DNA of 64,000 bases, from positions 62,001 to 126,000 of the forward strand of contig NZ_JABERD010000001.1 of assembly GCF_013044505.1 (NCBI RefSeq), in the 5' to 3' direction. Position 1 is the first letter of the stretch; every line of letters starts with the position of its first letter. Source of the DNA: Streptomyces sp. S3(2020). GTDB lineage: Bacteria; Actinomycetota; Actinomycetes; Streptomycetales; Streptomycetaceae. The notes beneath the pieces were generated by a model. That model worked only from the letters and a program-made list of their open reading frames with translations. It did no database searches and was not told the DNA's origin. The translations under genes and the position numbers were made by a program. Below are positions 41,795 through 50,534 of the stretch, in pieces.

Positions 41795-42953
41795 CACCGA
41801 CGTCGAGGCCTTCCGCGCCGAGTTCGCGGCGTTTCTGGAGGCCCACCTCCCCACCGAGGCGGAGGCCGCCGAGCGGTCCCGCTCCACAGGGCACCTCCCC
41901 GACTGGGCCCGGCGCTGGCAGCGCCTCCAGTTCGACGAGGGCTGGCTGCTGCCGGGCAATCCGCCGCGGTACGGCGGTCGCGACGCCACCGTCATCCAGA
42001 GTTTCGTCCACATGGAGGAGCTGTCCAGGCGCCGTATCTTCCACAGCTTCAACCCGCAGGGCGTCGGCATCATCGCCGCCTCCCTGCTCACCTTCGGCAC
42101 CGAGGAGCAGAAGCGGCGCTGGGCGGTGCCCATCCTGCGCGCCGAACTCACCGCGGCCCTCGGCATGAGCGAGCCCGGTGCCGGTTCCGACCTCGCGTCC
42201 CTGCGCACCCGTGCCGAACCGAAGGGCGACCACTTCCTGGTCAACGGCCAGAAGGTGTGGACCTCCGGAGCCCACGACGCCGACGTCCTGCTCACCTTCG
42301 TCCGCACCGACCCGGACGCGCCGAAGCACAAGGGGATCAGCGTCCTGCTGATCCCCACCGACAGCCCCGGCCTGACCCGCCGCCCCTTCGCCTCGTACAC
42401 CAACCCCGAGGACAAGGACTTCAACGAGGTCTTCTTCGAGGACGTCCGCGTGCCGGCGGAGAACCTCGTCGGCCCCCTCAACGAGGGCTGGCGGGTCGCC
42501 AACGGCTCGCTCGGGCACGAGCGCACCCTGATGTGGGTGAGCGAGGCCGAACGGCTCGGCGACGTCGTACGCGACTTCCGCCCCTCCGGGCCACTGGAGA
42601 AGGACTGGTACGCCACGCTCGTCATGGACCTCCAGGCCCTGCGCCTGCTGGGCTCGGCCGCCCTGTCCCGCGCCGCCCGCGGCGAACAGGACGTACCGGC
42701 CCTGTCCGTGCTGAAGGTGTTCGGCTCCGAGGCCTCGCAACGCGCCCTGGAGAAGGTCCTGGAGGCGGCCGGCCCCGACGGTCTTGTCCACCCGGCGACC
42801 ACGGCACCGGCGTACCACATGACCTACGACGACAACTTCGCCAGCTGGTTCCACCGCTACGCCCGCAGCTTCGGCGCCACCATCGCCGGCGGAACGTCCG
42901 AGATCCAGCGCACCATCATCGCCGAGCGCGTGCTCGGCCTGCCCCGACGCTGA
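41778..42953 (+). CDS. acyl-CoA dehydrogenase, longer subunit of second pair
   Basis: A 391-residue protein with the full three-domain layout. Flavin and substrate motifs are GMSEPGAGSDLASLRTRA and GQKVWTSGAHDADVLLTFVRTDPDAPKHKGISVLLIP. The C-terminus is IAGGTSEIQRTIIAERVLGLPRR. It dehydrogenates an acyl-CoA together with the 40796 product; an enoyl-CoA hydratase follows 10 bases later. Confidence 0.92.
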   Translation: MRLTFDTDVEAFRAEFAAFLEAHLPTEAEAAERSRSTGHLPDWARRWQRLQFDEGWLLPGNPPRYGGRDATVIQSFVHMEELSRRRIFHSFNPQGVGIIAASLLTFGTEEQKRRWAVPILRAELTAALGMSEPGAGSDLASLRTRAEPKGDHFLVNGQKVWTSGAHDADVLLTFVRTDPDAPKHKGISVLLIPTDSPGLTRRPFASYTNPEDKDFNEVFFEDVRVPAENLVGPLNEGWRVANGSLGHERTLMWVSEAERLGDVVRDFRPSGPLEKDWYATLVMDLQALRLLGSAALSRAARGEQDVPALSVLKVFGSEASQRALEKVLEAAGPDGLVHPATTAPAYHMTYDDNFASWFHRYARSFGATIAGGTSEIQRTIIAERVLGLPRR

Positions 42954-42963
42954 GGAGCCGTTC

Positions 42964-43746
42964 GTGCACATCCTGTACGAGGTGAAGGACCGCATCGCGA
43001 CGCTCACCCTGAACCGCCCAGAGGTCGCCAACGCCCAGAACATGGCCCTCCTCGACGAACTCGACGCGGCCTGGACGCGGGCCGCGCAGGACGAGGACGT
43101 GAAGGTCGTGGTCCTGCGTGCCGAAGGGAAGCACTTCTCCGCCGGGCACGACCTCAAGGACCGCTGGCCCGCCCCGGACGAGATCACCCTGGAGTGGATC
43201 TACCGGGCCGAGACCCGCCGCTACCTCGAGTACACCCTGCGCTGGCGCAATCTGCCCAAGCCGTCGATCGCCGCCGTCCAGGGGCGCTGTATCGCGGGCG
43301 GGCTGATGCTGTGCTGGCCGTGCGATCTGATCGTCGCCGCGCAGGACGCCCTGTTCTCGGACCCGGTGGTCACGATGGGTATCGGCGGCGTCGAATACCA
43401 CGGCCACACCTGGGAGTTGGGGGCCCGCAAGGCGAAGGAGATCCTGTTCACCGGCCGTCCGCTGACCGCGGAGGAGGCGGAGAAGGTCGGCATGGTCAAC
43501 CGGGTGGTGCCTCGGGATCAGTTGGACACGGAAACTAGGGAACTCGCCGAGCAGATCGCCAGGATGCCCGCGTTCGGCCTCCGCCAGGCCAAGCGGGCGG
43601 TCAACCAGACCCTGGACGTGCAGGGCTTCTACGCCGCCGTCCAGTCGGTGTTCGACGTCCACCAGACCGGGCACGGCAACGCGTTGAGCGTGAGCGGCTA
43701 TCCGATCCTGGCGAAGCTGGACGAGATGAAGGAGAAGCTGCGCTAG
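42964..43746 (+). CDS. enoyl-CoA hydratase
   Basis: A 260-residue crotonase from GTG 42964. Oxyanion-hole motifs are KHFSAGHDLKDRW and QGRCIAGGLMLCWPCDLI, followed by DPVVTMGIGGVEYHGHTWELG, where the Glu is a candidate acid/base. The C-terminal helices end ILAKLDEMKEKLR. It is the third gene of the short operon behind the 40764 operator and hydrates the enoyl-CoA made by the preceding dehydrogenase pair. Confidence 0.92.
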   Translation: MHILYEVKDRIATLTLNRPEVANAQNMALLDELDAAWTRAAQDEDVKVVVLRAEGKHFSAGHDLKDRWPAPDEITLEWIYRAETRRYLEYTLRWRNLPKPSIAAVQGRCIAGGLMLCWPCDLIVAAQDALFSDPVVTMGIGGVEYHGHTWELGARKAKEILFTGRPLTAEEAEKVGMVNRVVPRDQLDTETRELAEQIARMPAFGLRQAKRAVNQTLDVQGFYAAVQSVFDVHQTGHGNALSVSGYPILAKLDEMKEKLR

Positions 43747-43794
43747 GCGTTCCGCGAGACAGCCGCGAAGGAGCGCTTTTCGTCCGCGGCGCCG

Positions 43795-43835
43795 TGTGGG
43801 CTGGTCGCGCGGTTCCCCGCGCCCCTGCGGGGCGC
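43795..43835. terminator. Streptomyces-type intergenic hairpin repeat/terminator
   Basis: GCGCCCC (43819-43825) pairs with GGGGCGC (43829-43835) around TGC, preceded by GGTTCCCC. The sequence resembles a short GC-rich element I recall from many Streptomyces convergent gene ends. It lies between the hydratase (ends 43746) and the convergent small gene (ends 43836). Confidence 0.65.
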
Positions 43836-44153
43836 TCAGGTCGCGTTGGGCAGATACCGCGCCGCCACGAGCCTGGCCATGGTCCGCAGCCGCGCGAAGT
43901 AGGACGCGCAGTAGGTGTCGCCGATCAGGGGCAGGGCCTTGTCGAGGTCGGCCAGGCACGCCCAGAGGATCGCGACACCCTCGTCGTCGAGTCCGCCGTG
44001 GAGCTCGCCATGGACGAGACCGGCGACATCCGAGTCGAGCAGGATCAGCTCCACCCCTGCGATGGCCACGCCGCGGAAGCCGGAGGGGTACGGCGCGAGT
44101 CTGTGCTCCTCCCACAGCGGGGAGAGTTCCGGCGCGCTCATGCCCTTGATCAT
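43836..44153 (-). CDS. small conserved hypothetical protein
   Basis: 105 residues, beginning MIKGMSAPELSPLWEEHRLAPYPSGF; an inner ATG at 44141 is also possible. I recall similar small proteins in many Streptomyces genomes but know no function. It is soluble, rich in Leu and Ala, with a helical C-terminal half (LWACLADLDKALPL, YFARLRTMARLVA). It is the last gene of the minus-strand operon running from 46966 and starts 6 bases after the dehydrogenase stop. Confidence 0.7.
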   Translation of the reverse strand: MIKGMSAPELSPLWEEHRLAPYPSGFRGVAIAGVELILLDSDVAGLVHGELHGGLDDEGVAILWACLADLDKALPLIGDTYCASYFARLRTMARLVAARYLPNAT

Positions 44154-44159
44154 CGCACC

Positions 44160-44921
44160 CTAGAGGTGCACCAGCCTCGGCGCCGAGCCCTCCGCCCGCA
44201 GTCGTGCCCCGGCCTCGCGGGTCAACTCGCGGGCGCTGCCCAGCAGTCCGTCCAGGACCAGGGCCCGGCGGAGGTGCCGGTGCAGGGGGTGCTCGGCGGT
44301 GAAGCCGATGCCGCCGAGCACCTGCTGGCAGTGCCGGGCCGCTGTCAGTGCCGCTTCTCCGGCCGCCGCCTTCGCGAGGAGGGAGCCGAGCGGGTCGGTG
44401 GCGGCGATCAGTGTGGCCTCCGCGCCCTCCAGGGCCACCAGGGTCTCGGCCAGCCGGTGCCGTACCGCCTGGAAGGAGGCGAGGGGGCGGCCGAACTGGA
44501 CGCGGTCCAGCGCGTGGGTCCGGGCGAGCGTCAGCATGGCGTGCCCGGTGCCGACCAGCCACCAGCCGAGGGCGCGGCGGCCGGCGGAGACGGGCAGGGA
44601 CCGCCCCGACGGGACGGTCCGCAAGGGCAGTTCGGGGTCGAGGGCCGTACCCGGACCGGTGGGCGACCACACCACCCACGCCCCACCGGCGTACGGCAAC
44701 GCCGGAGTACCGCCGCCCATCACGTCGTTGAGCGACGAGGCGTGCGCCCCCGTTTCGCCGAGCAGCCCGAAGACCGTGCGGATCGCCGACTCCGGGTACT
44801 CCGCGAGGAGTTCACGCCACCCGAGCTCCGTCAGCGCCGTATCCAGCGCGGGCCCCGAGGGCGTCGTCGTCATCGTCTTGCGCAGGGTCGCGGTGAGCAG
44901 CTCCAGCTCCGCGGAATCCAC
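44160..44921 (-). CDS. acyl-CoA dehydrogenase, short subunit of third pair
   Basis: About 253 residues from GTG 44921, which has AAAGGAG at proper spacing; GTG 44927 overlaps the upstream stop but is too close to it. Only the C-terminal helical domain is well conserved (TLARTHALDRVQFGRPLASFQAVRHRLAETLVALEGAEAT, CQQVLGGIGFTAEHPLHRHLRRALVL). The N-terminal half is much reduced. It follows its full-length partner, the opposite order from the other two pairs. Confidence 0.85.
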   Translation of the reverse strand: MDSAELELLTATLRKTMTTTPSGPALDTALTELGWRELLAEYPESAIRTVFGLLGETGAHASSLNDVMGGGTPALPYAGGAWVVWSPTGPGTALDPELPLRTVPSGRSLPVSAGRRALGWWLVGTGHAMLTLARTHALDRVQFGRPLASFQAVRHRLAETLVALEGAEATLIAATDPLGSLLAKAAAGEAALTAARHCQQVLGGIGFTAEHPLHRHLRRALVLDGLLGSARELTREAGARLRAEGSAPRLVHL

Positions 44922-44923
44922 GG

Positions 44924-46018
44924 TCACTCCTTTCCGAGGCCGAGCAACCGGCGGGCGACGATGTTCCGTTGGATCTCGGCCGTACCGCCGTAGATCGTGG
45001 CCGCCCGTGCGTACAGGTACTCGGTGCGCCACGGTGTGTCCGCGAGCTCCAGCACGCCCGGCAGCAGGTCCCGCGCGGTGTCGAACAGCCGCTGTTCCGC
45101 CGTGGCGAGGAGCACCTTGTCCACCGAGGTCTCCGGGCCGAGCCGGGCCCCCTCGGCGAGCCTGCGCTGGGTCGCGTGGGAGCGGCAGCGGACGGTGTGG
45201 AGGGCGAGGTAGGCGGCGCCCAGCGCGGTCTCGTCGGGCTCCGGGGCCTCGTCGAGCAGGCGGTCCAGACGGGTGTAGAGGTGGGCGACCCGGTGCCAGA
45301 AGCACGTCGAGCGTTCATGCGGGAGCAGGTCCATCGCCAGGCTCCAGCCGTCCCCGGGGCGGCCGAGCATCCGGTCGCCGGGGACGACGACGTCGTCGAG
45401 GAAGACCTCCGCGAACTCGTCGACGCCGTGCATCGTGCGCAGCGGGCGGACCGTGATGCCCGGGGTGTCCATGTCGACGAAGAAGGCGGTGATACCGGCG
45501 TGGCCGGGTGCGGTGCGGGTGAGGAGGACGCAGCGGGCCGCGTACTGGGCGAGGCTCGTCCAGACCTTCTGGCCGTTGACCACCCAGGTGCCGTCGTCCC
45601 GGGGGACCGCCCGGGTGGTCAGGGACGCCAGGTCGCTGCCGGAGCCCGGTTCGGAGAAGCCCTGGCACCACTGTTCGCGCCCGCTCAGCAGCAACGGGAC
45701 CATTTCGGCGGCCAGTTCGGGAGGCGCGTAGGACATCAGGGTCGGGACGAGGACCTCGACCATGGAGTAGATGCCGGGCTCGGCGAGGCCGCGGGTGGCG
45801 ACCTCCTCGCCGAGCACCGCCCGGAACACGGCCGGCCCGCCGAGCCCCCTCACCTCGGCGGGCCAGCCGTAGCGCATCCAGCCCGCGTCGAACAGGGCCC
45901 CGCGGACCCGGCCGAGCTGGGCGACCTGCGCGTCCAGGGAGCGGTCGGGGCCGGGGGAGAGGTCGTGTTGCGCGAGCCAGTCCTGGAGGGCGGAGCGGAA
46001 CTCCGCGACCGAGTTCAT
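44924..46018 (-). CDS. acyl-CoA dehydrogenase, long subunit of third pair
   Basis: About 364 residues from ATG 46018, overlapping the upstream stop (ATGA). Motifs are GFSEPGSGSDLASLTTRA and GQKVWTSLAQYAARCVLLTRT, then IYGGTAEIQRNIVARRLLGLGKE. It catalyses acyl-CoA dehydrogenation with the short subunit encoded next. The SnoaL-like and AhpD-like genes precede it in the same operon. Confidence 0.92.
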   Translation of the reverse strand: MNSVAEFRSALQDWLAQHDLSPGPDRSLDAQVAQLGRVRGALFDAGWMRYGWPAEVRGLGGPAVFRAVLGEEVATRGLAEPGIYSMVEVLVPTLMSYAPPELAAEMVPLLLSGREQWCQGFSEPGSGSDLASLTTRAVPRDDGTWVVNGQKVWTSLAQYAARCVLLTRTAPGHAGITAFFVDMDTPGITVRPLRTMHGVDEFAEVFLDDVVVPGDRMLGRPGDGWSLAMDLLPHERSTCFWHRVAHLYTRLDRLLDEAPEPDETALGAAYLALHTVRCRSHATQRRLAEGARLGPETSVDKVLLATAEQRLFDTARDLLPGVLELADTPWRTEYLYARAATIYGGTAEIQRNIVARRLLGLGKE

Positions 46019-46431
46019 ACCGCGGGGCGCCCGAAGGCGTGCGGGCGGCCGGAGTCGTGGGCGCCGCTGCGGCGGATGAACGTCATCGCGCGGGTCCGCA
46101 GCCGCCAGCCGTCCGGTGTGCGCAGGTAGGTGTCGTCGTAGTAGCCGATCCGCATGTCGTGCGTGGCGTGGTCGACGAAGCACAGGGGTTGGGTCCCCTT
46201 CGCCGTGCCGTTGTCCGACTCCTCTATGACCGGTGTCCCGGTGAGGAACAGGCCCTTGGGGGCGGCCGCCACCAGTGCGGGGAACTCCGCGAGGGGATAG
46301 GTGTCGCCGAAGGCGCTGTAGGTGCCGTCGGGGGTGAAGACCGTGAGCAGTCCGTCGATGTCGCCCCGGGTGATGGTCACCGCGTAGCGGGCGAGGAGCT
46401 GCTGGATCTCCACGAGGTCGTCAGTGGTCAT
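46015..46431 (-). CDS. SnoaL/NTF2-like protein
   Basis: A 138-residue cone-fold protein: DDLVEIQQLLARYAVTITRGDIDGLLTVFTPDGTYSAFGD, then FVDHATHDMRIGYYDDTYLRTPDGWRLRTRAMTF. The family covers ketosteroid isomerase-type and polyketide cyclase-type enzymes as well as dehydratases and non-catalytic binders. An isomerase or hydratase step on a CoA intermediate would fit. It overlaps both neighbours by a few bases. Confidence 0.82.
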   Translation of the reverse strand: MTTDDLVEIQQLLARYAVTITRGDIDGLLTVFTPDGTYSAFGDTYPLAEFPALVAAAPKGLFLTGTPVIEESDNGTAKGTQPLCFVDHATHDMRIGYYDDTYLRTPDGWRLRTRAMTFIRRSGAHDSGRPHAFGRPAV

Positions 46432-46966
46432 GACCGCTCCCTTCGATGTCGGGCACCACGCCGAACGTGTTGAAGGCCATCGCCATCACCGCGTACGCCC
46501 CGACCGTGAACACCAGGTCCATCCGCTGGCGTTCGTCGAGGTGCTCTTCGAGGGCCTCCCAGGTCCGGTCGGAGAGGGTGGAGCGCTCCTCCAGCTCGTC
46601 GACGGCGGTGAGGACGAGGACGTCCAGCGGGGCGTCGGCCTTGCCCCGGCCGGCCGCTTCGATCTCCGCCTCCGTCAGACCCGCCTCGCGTGCCAGCTTC
46701 TGGTGGTGGACCCACTCGTAGGCGCACTCCCGGCGCGCGGCCACCCGCAGCGTGGCCAGCTCGCGCACCCGGGCCGGCAGTGTCGAGCGGAACAGGATGT
46801 ACACGCTGAAGGAGAGGAAGGCCTCCGTCAGATCGGGATGGCGGGCGAGCCTGGACATCGCCGGGCCGGCACCGCGCTCGTCGCGCAGCCTCCTGGGGAG
46901 CAGCGCGGACAGCGCCTCGCGTGTGCGGTCGTCCCACTCGTCGTCCGGCAGTGGGGGAAGGCGCAT
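46421..46966 (-). CDS. carboxymuconolactone decarboxylase/AhpD-like protein
   Basis: About 181 residues from ATG 46966 (GAGGGAG upstream), preferred over the longer frame because that would span the operator at 46991. The AhpD-like helical core reads LPARVRELATLRVAARRECAYEWVHHQKLAREAGLTEAEIEA; the paired Cys of peroxidatic AhpD (CxxC) is reduced to one Cys in RECAYEW. The reaction is unknown: relatives include decarboxylases and thiol peroxidase partners. First gene of the third dehydrogenase operon. Confidence 0.82.
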   Translation of the reverse strand: MRLPPLPDDEWDDRTREALSALLPRRLRDERGAGPAMSRLARHPDLTEAFLSFSVYILFRSTLPARVRELATLRVAARRECAYEWVHHQKLAREAGLTEAEIEAAGRGKADAPLDVLVLTAVDELEERSTLSDRTWEALEEHLDERQRMDLVFTVGAYAVMAMAFNTFGVVPDIEGSGHDH

Positions 46967-46990
46967 CCGTGACTCCCTCGAGACTGGGGT

Positions 46991-47005
46991 GAGAATGGCA
47001 TTCTC
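46991..47005. promoter_or_regulatory. GAGAATnnnATTCTC operator (perfect arms)
   Basis: GAGAATGGCATTCTC lies 24 bases upstream of the AhpD-like gene start (46966, minus strand), controlling the operon that ends at 43836. Confidence 0.85.
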
Positions 47006-47052
47006 TCCATACGGACTGAAGGTTTCCATGCGGGTGGCGAGGGCGTCAACCG

Positions 47053-47517
47053 TCAGGCGCGCAGCTTGGCGAAGTCCCAACTGACGACCCGCTCGGGCCG
47101 CATCCTGAGCCAGGCGTGCCGTCCGTCGTAATGGAAGGGGCGCCCGCCCGCGTACTTGTCCGCGAACAGCCGCTCGGGATCGCCGAGTTCGTCCAGCGGC
47201 TCCCCTCTGCGGGGCGTCTCGCCCACGACCTGGGCGCTTCCCAGCAGCTCCACGCCGCGCAGTCGCAGGAAGTCGAAGCCTCCGTCGTCGACGAGCACGC
47301 TGATGTCGGGATTGCTGCCGATGTCAGCCCATCGTCGGCTTTTTGTCAGGGAGTTGAGCCACAATGCCGTCCCGTCCCAGACGAACCAGAGCGCGCTCGC
47401 GTGCGGGCGGCCGCCCGGCCCCGCCGTCGCGACCCGGCACACCGGCTGGGCGCGCAGGAAGGCGTCCCGCTCCTCGTCCGTCATGGCGATCTTCGTGCCC
47501 CTGCGCTGACCGGGCAT
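47053..47517 (-). CDS. pyridoxamine 5'-phosphate oxidase-like (PPOX) flavin/F420-binding protein
   Basis: A 154-residue split-beta-barrel protein, start ATG 47517 with GGGAGG upstream. It has FLRAQPVCRVATAGPGGRPHASALWFVWDGTALWL, then KSRRWADIGSNPDISVLVDDG. Related actinobacterial proteins bind FMN or F420 and reduce or protect small molecules. It may use the same F420 pool as the LLM oxidoreductase at 28702, which is inference. Divergent from the long operon starting at 47654. Confidence 0.85.
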   Translation of the reverse strand: MPGQRRGTKIAMTDEERDAFLRAQPVCRVATAGPGGRPHASALWFVWDGTALWLNSLTKSRRWADIGSNPDISVLVDDGGFDFLRLRGVELLGSAQVVGETPRRGEPLDELGDPERLFADKYAGGRPFHYDGRHAWLRMRPERVVSWDFAKLRA

Positions 47518-47566
47518 GATTCCTCCCGCTCTTCGATGAATGCCTAATTCTCGTGCACGGATGGTT

Positions 47567-47595
47567 GCTTCTCCTCTAGTGAGAAGCTACTTTCC
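47567..47595. promoter_or_regulatory. degenerate palindrome upstream of the long operon
   Basis: GAGAAGCTACTTTCC (47581-47595) resembles the GAGAATnnnATTCTC sites with a good left arm and a poor right arm. Its left arm also forms a perfect 7-bp inverted repeat GCTTCTC (47567-47573)/GAGAAGC (47581-47587) around a 7-base spacer. The start at 47654 is about 60 bases downstream. Confidence 0.45.
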
Positions 47596-47653
47596 ACCGC
47601 AGGCGGGGCCGTGGCAAGCAGGGCCCCGCGTCACCCGGAAGAGATGGGGAGCC

Positions 47654-49108
47654 GTGAGTCTTTTCCATGAGGACCGGCTGTTGATCGACGGTGAACTCGT
47701 CCACGCGGGGCGCAGCTTCGAGACCGTCGATCCGTCCACCGGAAAGGTGCTGGGCACCGCGTCCGACGCGGAGGCCGCGCATGTCGAGGCGGCCGTCGCC
47801 GCGGCCCGCCGGGCGTTCGACACCACCGACTGGATGCGCGACCGCGAGCTGCGACTGCGCTGTCTGCGCCAGCTGTACCAGGCCCTGCTGCTCCACCGCG
47901 AGGAGCTGCGCGAGCTGACCATCGCCGAGGTGGGGGCACCCCGCTCACTGACCCACGCCACCCAGCTCGACGAGCCGATCGAGCTGGTCAAGTGGTACGC
48001 CGACCTCCTGGAACGCTATGAGTTCCGCGAAGAGCTCGCCTTGCTGGAGAGCCGGGGCCGGACGCACCGCCGCTGGATGGAGAAGGAGGCGGCCGGAGTG
48101 GTCGCCGCGATCCTGCCGTACAACTTCCCCAACCAGCTCGCCCTCGCCAAGCTCGCCCCCGCCCTCGCCGCCGGCTGCACGGTCGTCCTCAAGGGCGCCC
48201 CCGACACCCCGTGGACCACACTCGCCCTCGGCCGGATCATCGCCGAGGAGACCGACATCCCCGCCGGCGTCGTCAACGTCCTCACCTCGTCCCGGCCCGA
48301 GACCGGTGAACTGCTCACCACCCACCCGGGCGTCGACATGATCAGCTTCACCGGGTCGACCCCGGTCGGCCGGGCCATCATGGCGGCCGCCTCGGCCACC
48401 CTGAAGAAGGTCTTCCTGGAGCTCGGCGGCAAGTCGGCGATGCTCGTACTGGACGACGCCGACTTCACACAGGCCGCGATGTTCGCCGCCTTCACCGTCT
48501 GCACCCACTCGGGCCAGGGCTGCGGGATCACCTCACGGCTCCTGGTCCCGCGCGCCCGCCACGACGAGGCGGTCCAGCTGGTCGCCGCCATGCTCGCCCG
48601 GGTGACCTACGGCGACCCGTCCGACCCGGCCACCCACATGGGACCCCTGATCAGCGAACGGCAGCGCACCAAGGTGCACGGCCTGGTCGAGCGAGCCGTC
48701 GCCGCCGGCGCCCGCCTGGTCACCGGCGGCCGGCCCGCCGAGCGCGAGGGCTTCTTCTACGAACCGACGCTGCTCGCCGACGTCGACCCCGGCTCCGAGA
48801 TCGCCCAGGAGGAGATCTTCGGACCCGTCCTGGTCGTCATCCCCTACGACGACGAGGACCACGCCGTCCGGATCGCCAACGACTCGGTGTACGGCCTGTC
48901 CGGAGCGGTGCTCGGCGCCGACGACGACCGGTCGATCGCCGTGGCGCGAAGGATCCGCAGCGGCAGTTTCAGCATCAACGGGGGCATCTACTTCGGCCCC
49001 GACGCCCCGTTCGGAGGCTTCAAGCAGTCCGGCATCGGGCGGGAGATGGGTGTGGCCGGGCTGGAGGAGTTCCTCGAGCTCAGGACGTTCGGCGTGCCGG
49101 CGAAGTAG
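47654..49108 (+). CDS. NAD(P)-dependent aldehyde dehydrogenase
   Basis: About 484 residues from GTG 47654 with GGGGAG upstream. It has the NAD site with FTGSTPVGRAIM, general base Glu in LELGGKSAML, catalytic Cys in THSGQGCGITSR and the C-terminal EEIFGPVLVVIPYD and PFGGFKQSGIGREMG. It oxidises an aldehyde to an acid, either for the pathway substrate before activation or for a side-chain product. First gene of a 13-gene co-directional run ending at 61070. Confidence 0.93.
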   Translation: MSLFHEDRLLIDGELVHAGRSFETVDPSTGKVLGTASDAEAAHVEAAVAAARRAFDTTDWMRDRELRLRCLRQLYQALLLHREELRELTIAEVGAPRSLTHATQLDEPIELVKWYADLLERYEFREELALLESRGRTHRRWMEKEAAGVVAAILPYNFPNQLALAKLAPALAAGCTVVLKGAPDTPWTTLALGRIIAEETDIPAGVVNVLTSSRPETGELLTTHPGVDMISFTGSTPVGRAIMAAASATLKKVFLELGGKSAMLVLDDADFTQAAMFAAFTVCTHSGQGCGITSRLLVPRARHDEAVQLVAAMLARVTYGDPSDPATHMGPLISERQRTKVHGLVERAVAAGARLVTGGRPAEREGFFYEPTLLADVDPGSEIAQEEIFGPVLVVIPYDDEDHAVRIANDSVYGLSGAVLGADDDRSIAVARRIRSGSFSINGGIYFGPDAPFGGFKQSGIGREMGVAGLEEFLELRTFGVPAK

Positions 49109-49136
49109 CCGGGCACGGCATCGAGGAGGCAAGCCC

Positions 49137-50525
49137 GTGAGAGTCCAGGCAATCCCCGCCGCCCTGACGGCGGCCCTGCTGCTCGCCGTCGCCGGATGCG
49201 GCGGCCACGACGACGCCGCCGAGTCCGACGGCGCCGACGGCACACCCACCAAGGCCGCGCAGCAGGCGGCCACCGGCGACTTCGGCGATCTGAAGGGCGT
49301 CTGCGGAGCCGGCACGGCGAAGAGCGCGCCCGCCCAGGGCGTCACCGCCGACGAGATCAAGGTCGGAGTCTTCTCCGACATCGGCTTCACCAAGAAGTCC
49401 GAGTTCGTGGACGCCGCGAAGGTGTTCACCTCCTGGTGCAACGCGGCCGGCGGCATCAACGGCCGCAAGCTCGTCGCCACCACCCGCGACTCCAAGCTGA
49501 TGGAGGTCCGCCAGCGCATGCTGGAGGCCTGCAAGGAGGACTTCGCACTGGTCGGCGGCGGCGCCGCCCTGGACGCCCTCGGCGTCAAGGACCGCCTGGA
49601 GTGCACGCTGCCCGACTTCCCGGGCCAGGTCAGCCAGATCCAGAACAACGGATCCGACCTCCAGCTCAACCCGACGGGCGGCGCGTCCTACAACCGCTAC
49701 GCCGGCTACTACGAGTGGCTCCTGAAGGAGGGCTATCCGGGCTCCGCGGACGCCATCGGCACCATCGGCGGCGACGTCCCGGTCACCAAGGTCATCAACG
49801 CCGAGTCGCAGGAAGGCCTCCAGGCCGCGGGCGCGAAGATCATCTACAAGGACCTCTACCCCGCCCAGGGCGTGTCCGACTGGACGCCCTATGCCCAGGC
49901 CATCAAGAGCAAGGGCGTCAAGGGCCTCGTCTTCAACGGCGACTTCGTCAGCCTGACCAAACTGGAACAGGTCCTGACCGGCATGGACTACAAGCTCGAC
50001 TGGATCGACGCCAACAACAACGCCTACGGACCCGCCTTCCTGCAACTCGCGGGCAAGTCCCTCGACTTCCAGAACAACCTGGCCGACCTCAGCGGTGTGT
50101 ACCCGCTGGAGAAGGCCGCCGACAACCCCGCCACCGAACAGGTCGTCGCACTCTTCAAGCAGTACGCCCCGAAGGCCCAGGTCACCCTGCCCGCCGTCCG
50201 CGGCTTCGCGGCCTGGCTGCTGTTCGCCAAGTCCGCCAAGAGCTGCGGCGACGACCTCACCCGCACCTGCGTCTACGAGACGGCCCGCAAGGAGTCCGCG
50301 TGGACGGGCGGCGGACTGCTCGCCCCGGTCGACCTGACCACCTCCGACGCCGCGCTGACCTGCTTCAACATCGAGAAGGCCACCTCCAAGGGCTGGGAGC
50401 CCGCCGACTTCGGGCCGAACGACGGCGCCTACCGCTGCGACGCCCCCGCCTACAAGTTCAAGGGCGACTACGGCAAGCCGCTGACCCTGGCCGACGTCGG
50501 CAAGAGCATGAGCGATGTGAAGTGA
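49137..50525 (+). CDS. ABC transporter substrate-binding lipoprotein (branched-chain amino acid/Liv type)
   Basis: About 462 residues from GTG 49137 with GAGGAGG upstream. The signal peptide ends in lipobox AVAGC. The periplasmic-binding-protein type 1 fold begins ITADEIKVGVFSD-like (VTADEIKVGVFSDIGF), with WCNAAGGINGRKLVATTRDSK. Such Peripla_BP_6 proteins bind amino acids, amides, urea or aromatic and steroid-like acids. Placement between an aldehyde dehydrogenase and CoA enzymes suggests uptake of the pathway substrate. Confidence 0.9.
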   Translation: MRVQAIPAALTAALLLAVAGCGGHDDAAESDGADGTPTKAAQQAATGDFGDLKGVCGAGTAKSAPAQGVTADEIKVGVFSDIGFTKKSEFVDAAKVFTSWCNAAGGINGRKLVATTRDSKLMEVRQRMLEACKEDFALVGGGAALDALGVKDRLECTLPDFPGQVSQIQNNGSDLQLNPTGGASYNRYAGYYEWLLKEGYPGSADAIGTIGGDVPVTKVINAESQEGLQAAGAKIIYKDLYPAQGVSDWTPYAQAIKSKGVKGLVFNGDFVSLTKLEQVLTGMDYKLDWIDANNNAYGPAFLQLAGKSLDFQNNLADLSGVYPLEKAADNPATEQVVALFKQYAPKAQVTLPAVRGFAAWLLFAKSAKSCGDDLTRTCVYETARKESAWTGGGLLAPVDLTTSDAALTCFNIEKATSKGWEPADFGPNDGAYRCDAPAYKFKGDYGKPLTLADVGKSMSDVK

Positions 50526-50534
50526 CGTGAGCTG

